DNA of 7,468 nt from Deltaproteobacteria bacterium (lineage in GTDB: Bacteria; Desulfobacterota; Desulfobacteria; Desulfobacterales; Desulfobacteraceae), in contig QMMT01000087.1 of NCBI GenBank assembly GCA_003647385.1, forward strand, positions 1-7,468. The letters run 5' to 3'. The notes below the pieces were generated by a model. The model was given only the letters and a program-made list of their open reading frames with translations. It was not told the DNA's origin and made no database searches. Positions 5,986 through 7,468 of this stretch are shown piece after piece. Numbering within the stretch: position 1 is the first letter of the stretch; every line of letters begins with the position of its first letter. Both the position numbers and the translations under genes were made by a program.

Positions 5986-6215
5986 GCCCGAATGTTAACG
6001 CAAAACAGATAATTGTGCAATAATATTAACATTTATTTTTTTAGGATAATATAACACTTACTGCAACCAGCAGTTGCAGGACCCTTCAGGCCCTTTTTTT
6101 GTCTGGTTCAGGAATCTGTGTCGCTTTATTTACTGATGCCTTAAAATTTGCTTGTTGAAATCGTATAGATTCGATAAGTGTGGTGACAAATACCATCAAA
6201 TCCCTTTAAGCAAAA
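5986..6215. promoter_or_regulatory. Divergent control region between the GTPase cluster and the response regulator
   Basis: This 230-bp region separates two divergent transcripts. A rightward promoter candidate is TTAACA (6026-6031) and TATAAC (6050-6055), each five of six to consensus with an 18-base spacer; transcription would start near 6061-6063. A second, nearer candidate is TTAAAA (6141-6146) and TATAGA (6164-6169), spacer 17. For the leftward cluster no pair stands out: TTGCAG (6066-6061) with TAAAAA (6043-6038) is the best and is weak. The AT-rich core around 6020-6055 could serve both directions. No credible open frame is present. Confidence 0.45.
6061..6100 (+). other. Hairpin plus T7 run in the leader of the response regulator gene
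   Basis: CTGCAAC (6061-6067) and GTTGCAG (6073-6079) form a perfect 7-bp inverted repeat with a five-base loop. Directly after it GGACC (6079-6083) and GGCCC (6089-6093) can form a weaker stem with one A-C mismatch or a bulged A, followed at once by seven T (6094-6100). On the plus strand this resembles a two-hairpin intrinsic terminator or attenuator. If the promoter at 6026-6055 is used, the transcript would begin right at the first hairpin. It may alternatively be a protein-binding palindrome for the divergent promoters. Confidence 0.45.
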
Positions 6216-6893
6216 ATGGTGAATATGGAAAAAGTTAAAATTATTTTAGCAGACGATCATAGTATTTTACAGCATGGGTTGTGCAATTCCTTAGAAATGG
6301 AAGAAAGGTTTGAAGTGGTTGCAAAAGCAGATTCCGGCCAGTCGGCCATTGAGCTTGCAGCACTTCATCGGCCTGATATGATCATCATGGATGTCAGCAT
6401 GCCACATCTTAACGGAATGGAAGCGACAAAACGGATTCTTGCTGAAAACCCTGAGATAAAGATTGTAGCACTTTCTATGCATGTAGAAAAAATTTATGTT
6501 GCCGGAATGATAAATGCAGGGGCTTTGGGGTATGTTTTAAAATCCTGTTCCTTTAAGCAATTGTTAACGTGTATCCGAACTGTCTTGTCAGGGAAATACT
6601 GTTTTTGTCCCGAGGTAAAACACCTGCTCACAGATGGGGATTCTACCTCTGTACCCGGTAACATAACAGATGACAGAATTTCAGTTTTTTCAATATTGTC
6701 CAAAAGAGAGCGGGAAGTTCTGCAATTGATTGCAGAAGGTCATAAAAGCAAGGCCATTGCCCAAAAATTAAACATTAGTGTAAAAACAGTCGATATCCAC
6801 CGGACAAATTTAAAAACAAAGTTGAATATTCGCAGCGTTGCCGAGTTGACCAAATTTGCTATTGCAGAAGGGTTGACCACTTCTTTATTATAA
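6216..6893 (+). CDS. NarL/FixJ-type response regulator (receiver plus LuxR helix-turn-helix)
   Basis: A 225-residue two-component response regulator. The receiver domain (residues about 7-123) has all key residues: D13 and D14 for magnesium, D59 as the phosphate acceptor (IIMDVSMP), S87 in the Thr/Ser switch position and K109. The linker covers about 125-158. The LuxR-type DNA-binding domain covers 160-217, with LSKREREVLQLIAEG (161-175) and the recognition helix in ISVKTVDIHRTNLKTKL (187-203). Length and layout are normal for NarL. ATG at 6216 is taken as start; ATG at 6225 (MEKVKI) is equally possible, and neither has a strong Shine-Dalgarno sequence. No histidine kinase is in the window, so its partner is unknown. 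It is divergent from the Roadblock-GTPase cluster, so control of that cluster is a reasonable guess. Confidence 0.95.
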   Translation: MVNMEKVKIILADDHSILQHGLCNSLEMEERFEVVAKADSGQSAIELAALHRPDMIIMDVSMPHLNGMEATKRILAENPEIKIVALSMHVEKIYVAGMINAGALGYVLKSCSFKQLLTCIRTVLSGKYCFCPEVKHLLTDGDSTSVPGNITDDRISVFSILSKREREVLQLIAEGHKSKAIAQKLNISVKTVDIHRTNLKTKLNIRSVAELTKFAIAEGLTTSLL

Positions 6894-6904
6894 CTGTTTT
6901 TCAG

Positions 6905-6920
6905 GTTGAGTGTCCTCAAT
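6905..6920 (+). terminator. Weak hairpin after the response regulator gene
   Basis: TTGAG (6906-6910) pairs with CTCAA (6915-6919) around a four-base loop, extended by one G-T wobble, and is followed by TTTCTT. The stem is short and the U-run broken, so this is only a possible terminator. No better candidate lies between the stop codon and the tRNA promoter. Confidence 0.3.
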
Positions 6921-6981
6921 TTCTTAGAAGAATCATTGTCATTTTTTTCTTATAAATTCAGAGAGAGAAAAGTGATATTTC

Positions 6982-7010
6982 TTGACACCTTTTTTAAAGG
7001 GTGATAAAAG
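6982..7010 (+). promoter_or_regulatory. Sigma-70 type promoter of the tRNA-Pro gene
   Basis: A perfect -35 TTGACA (6982-6987) is followed after 17 bases by TAAAAG (7005-7010), four of six to TATAAT. Transcription would start near 7016-7018, about 17 bases before the mature tRNA. The perfect -35 and the position directly before a tRNA make this the best promoter in the window. Confidence 0.7.
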
Positions 7011-7033
7011 TCGCTTGTTCAAAACAAAATGCT

Positions 7034-7110
7034 CGGGGCGTAGCGCAGTCTGGTAGCGCACTTGTCTGGGGGACAAGTGGTCGCTGGTTCAAATCCAGCC
7101 GTCCCGACCA
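7034..7110 (+). tRNA. tRNA-Pro (anticodon GGG), CCA encoded
   Basis: A complete 77-base cloverleaf. The acceptor stem is CGGGGCG (7034-7040) with CGTCCCG (7100-7106), with one G-U pair. The D arm has GCGC paired to GCGC. The anticodon stem is CTTGT (7061-7065) with ACAAG (7073-7077), the loop is CTGGGGG, and the anticodon GGG is at 7068-7070. The T arm is GCTGG, TTCAAAT, CCAGC. Discriminator A7107 is followed by encoded CCA at 7108-7110. The first pair C-G is typical of bacterial proline tRNA. GGG reads CCC and CCU codons. It has its own promoter and terminator and is the only RNA gene in the window. Confidence 0.97.
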
Positions 7111-7118
7111 CTGATAAT

Positions 7119-7153
7119 AAAGGCTTTCAAGGATTTCTCGAAGGCCTTTTTTT
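7119..7153 (+). terminator. Intrinsic terminator of the tRNA-Pro transcript
   Basis: AAAGGCTTTC (7119-7128) pairs with GAAGGCCTTT (7140-7149) as a 10-bp stem with one G-U pair and an 11-base loop, running straight into seven T (7147-7153). It begins nine bases after the tRNA CCA end. Confidence 0.85.
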
Positions 7154-7170
7154 ATGAGAAAAAGCGGAAT

Positions 7171-7194
7171 GGGTACATGTTTGGGTACATGTTT
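7171..7194. repeat. Perfect 12-bp tandem duplication GGGTACATGTTT
   Basis: GGGTACATGTTT occurs at 7171-7182 and again immediately at 7183-7194. Each copy contains the palindrome ACATGT. It lies 17 bases past the tRNA terminator. Short tandem sites of this sort can bind a recombinase or regulator; here no protein gene nearby explains it. Confidence 0.9.
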
Positions 7195-7322
7195 GATGGT
7201 CTTTTGAATAAAAAAATCTACTGATTAAAATATTTTTTAACATTTCAACCCTATCTACAATAGTTGCAAAATATATTTTCTTAAACAAATGTGTGTGTGG
7301 GCTTGATAGGGTCTTATTCATG

Positions 7323-7395
7323 ATAGGAAATTTATCTGTAACCGGCAAATCCATAGGACGTCGCAGAAATGGATTCCTATAGTAAATCTATTTCC
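7323..7395. repeat. Nested imperfect inverted repeat
   Basis: AATCCAT (7348-7354) pairs with ATGGATT (7369-7375) around a 14-base loop. Outside it GGAAAT (7326-7331) can pair with ATTTCC (7390-7395). An alternative pairing joins ATAGGAA (7323-7329) with TTCCTAT (7374-7380). The two foldings are mutually exclusive. No U-run follows, so it is not a terminator. Its role is unknown. Confidence 0.5.
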
Positions 7396-7439
7396 AGTTT
7401 AGCCCTTGTGTGACGTGAGCATGTGTTCAGGAGTTCCAA

Positions 7440-7468
7440 ATGGTATGGGTGGTAATCTGGTCATACAC
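7440..7468 (+). CDS. Possible start of a gene running off the right edge
   Basis: AGGAG at 7429-7433 is followed after six bases by ATG at 7440, giving MVWVVIWSY before the window ends. Another ATG at 7445, in a different frame, gives MGGNLVIH with 11-base spacing. Either may be real; nine codons are too few to judge. No function is suggested. Confidence 0.25.

Larger units (their letters stand above)
7154..7468. other. Apparently non-coding region after tRNA-Pro, with repeats
   Basis: No convincing gene fills this 315-base stretch. It holds a 12-bp perfect tandem duplication at 7171-7194, an AT-rich part to about 7285, a nested inverted repeat at 7323-7395 and perhaps the start of a gene at the right edge. 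The minus-strand 75-codon frame here runs into the tRNA terminator and has no family features. A tRNA 3' flank is a usual landing place for integrating elements, but no integrase is seen. Confidence 0.6.

Noticed and set aside
7127..7354. 75-codon open frame on the minus strand after the tRNA
   Set aside because: It runs into the tRNA terminator, has repetitive content from the 12-bp duplication (TCTQTCT), and shows no family features.
7403..7468. Group II intron 5' end or attC site near the right edge, from GTGTG at 7408-7412 and the inverted repeat
   Set aside because: Only the short GTGYG matches an intron, with no domain structure visible, and attC core sequences are absent.
1..7468. CRISPR array, insertion sequence or phage genes
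   Set aside because: No spaced direct-repeat series, transposase motif or phage gene was found in either strand.

Overview
The window looks like chromosome from an AT-rich, anaerobic, deltaproteobacterium-like organism, most likely a Desulfobacterales-type sulfate reducer. That is an inference from gene content: a GlcD-type flavin oxidase, a DUF4388 protein, an MglA-type GTPase with Roadblock proteins, and a NarL-type regulator. No marker gene settles the taxonomy.

Layout: (1) 1-667, minus strand, is the 5' part of a FAD-linked oxidase of the GlcD family, cut by the window edge. (2) 668-836 is a divergent intergenic region. (3) 837-2063, plus strand, encodes a 408-residue DUF4388 protein. 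(4) A GC-rich hairpin at 2071-2089 separates it from a convergent minus-strand cluster. (5) The cluster, in transcription order from right to left, is: a Roadblock/LC7 protein (5599-5985), an MglA-family small GTPase (4899-5504), a 540-residue repeat protein with an acidic linker (3266-4888), a zinc-ribbon plus Roadblock-like protein (2762-3247), a small Roadblock-like protein (2436-2756) and a small three-helix membrane protein (2130-2405). (6) 5986-6215 is a divergent regulatory region with a promoter-like element, an inverted repeat and a T7 run. (7) 6216-6893, plus strand, is a NarL/FixJ-type response regulator with no kinase beside it. (8) A tRNA-Pro(GGG) lies at 7034-7110 with its own promoter and terminator. 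(9) 7154-7468 is mostly non-coding, with a perfect 12-bp tandem duplication, a nested inverted repeat and perhaps the first codons of a gene at the edge.

The centrepiece is the GTPase cluster. The order Roadblock then MglA is the mglB-mglA order of bacterial polarity modules, where MglB stimulates GTP hydrolysis by MglA. Here the pair is followed by a protein with two full and one truncated copy of a ~109-residue helical repeat, and by two more divergent Roadblock-like proteins, one carrying a four-cysteine zinc ribbon. The DUF4388 gene next door belongs to a domain class often found near such GTPases. A reasonable reading is an extended GTPase switch in which several Roadblock proteins and a repeat scaffold connect to the membrane or the cell pole; the output is unknown. 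Translation signals also fit a coupled operon: the GTPase and the repeat protein both start with TTG behind strong Shine-Dalgarno sequences, and the stop codon of the GTPase gene lies inside the Shine-Dalgarno sequence of the next gene.
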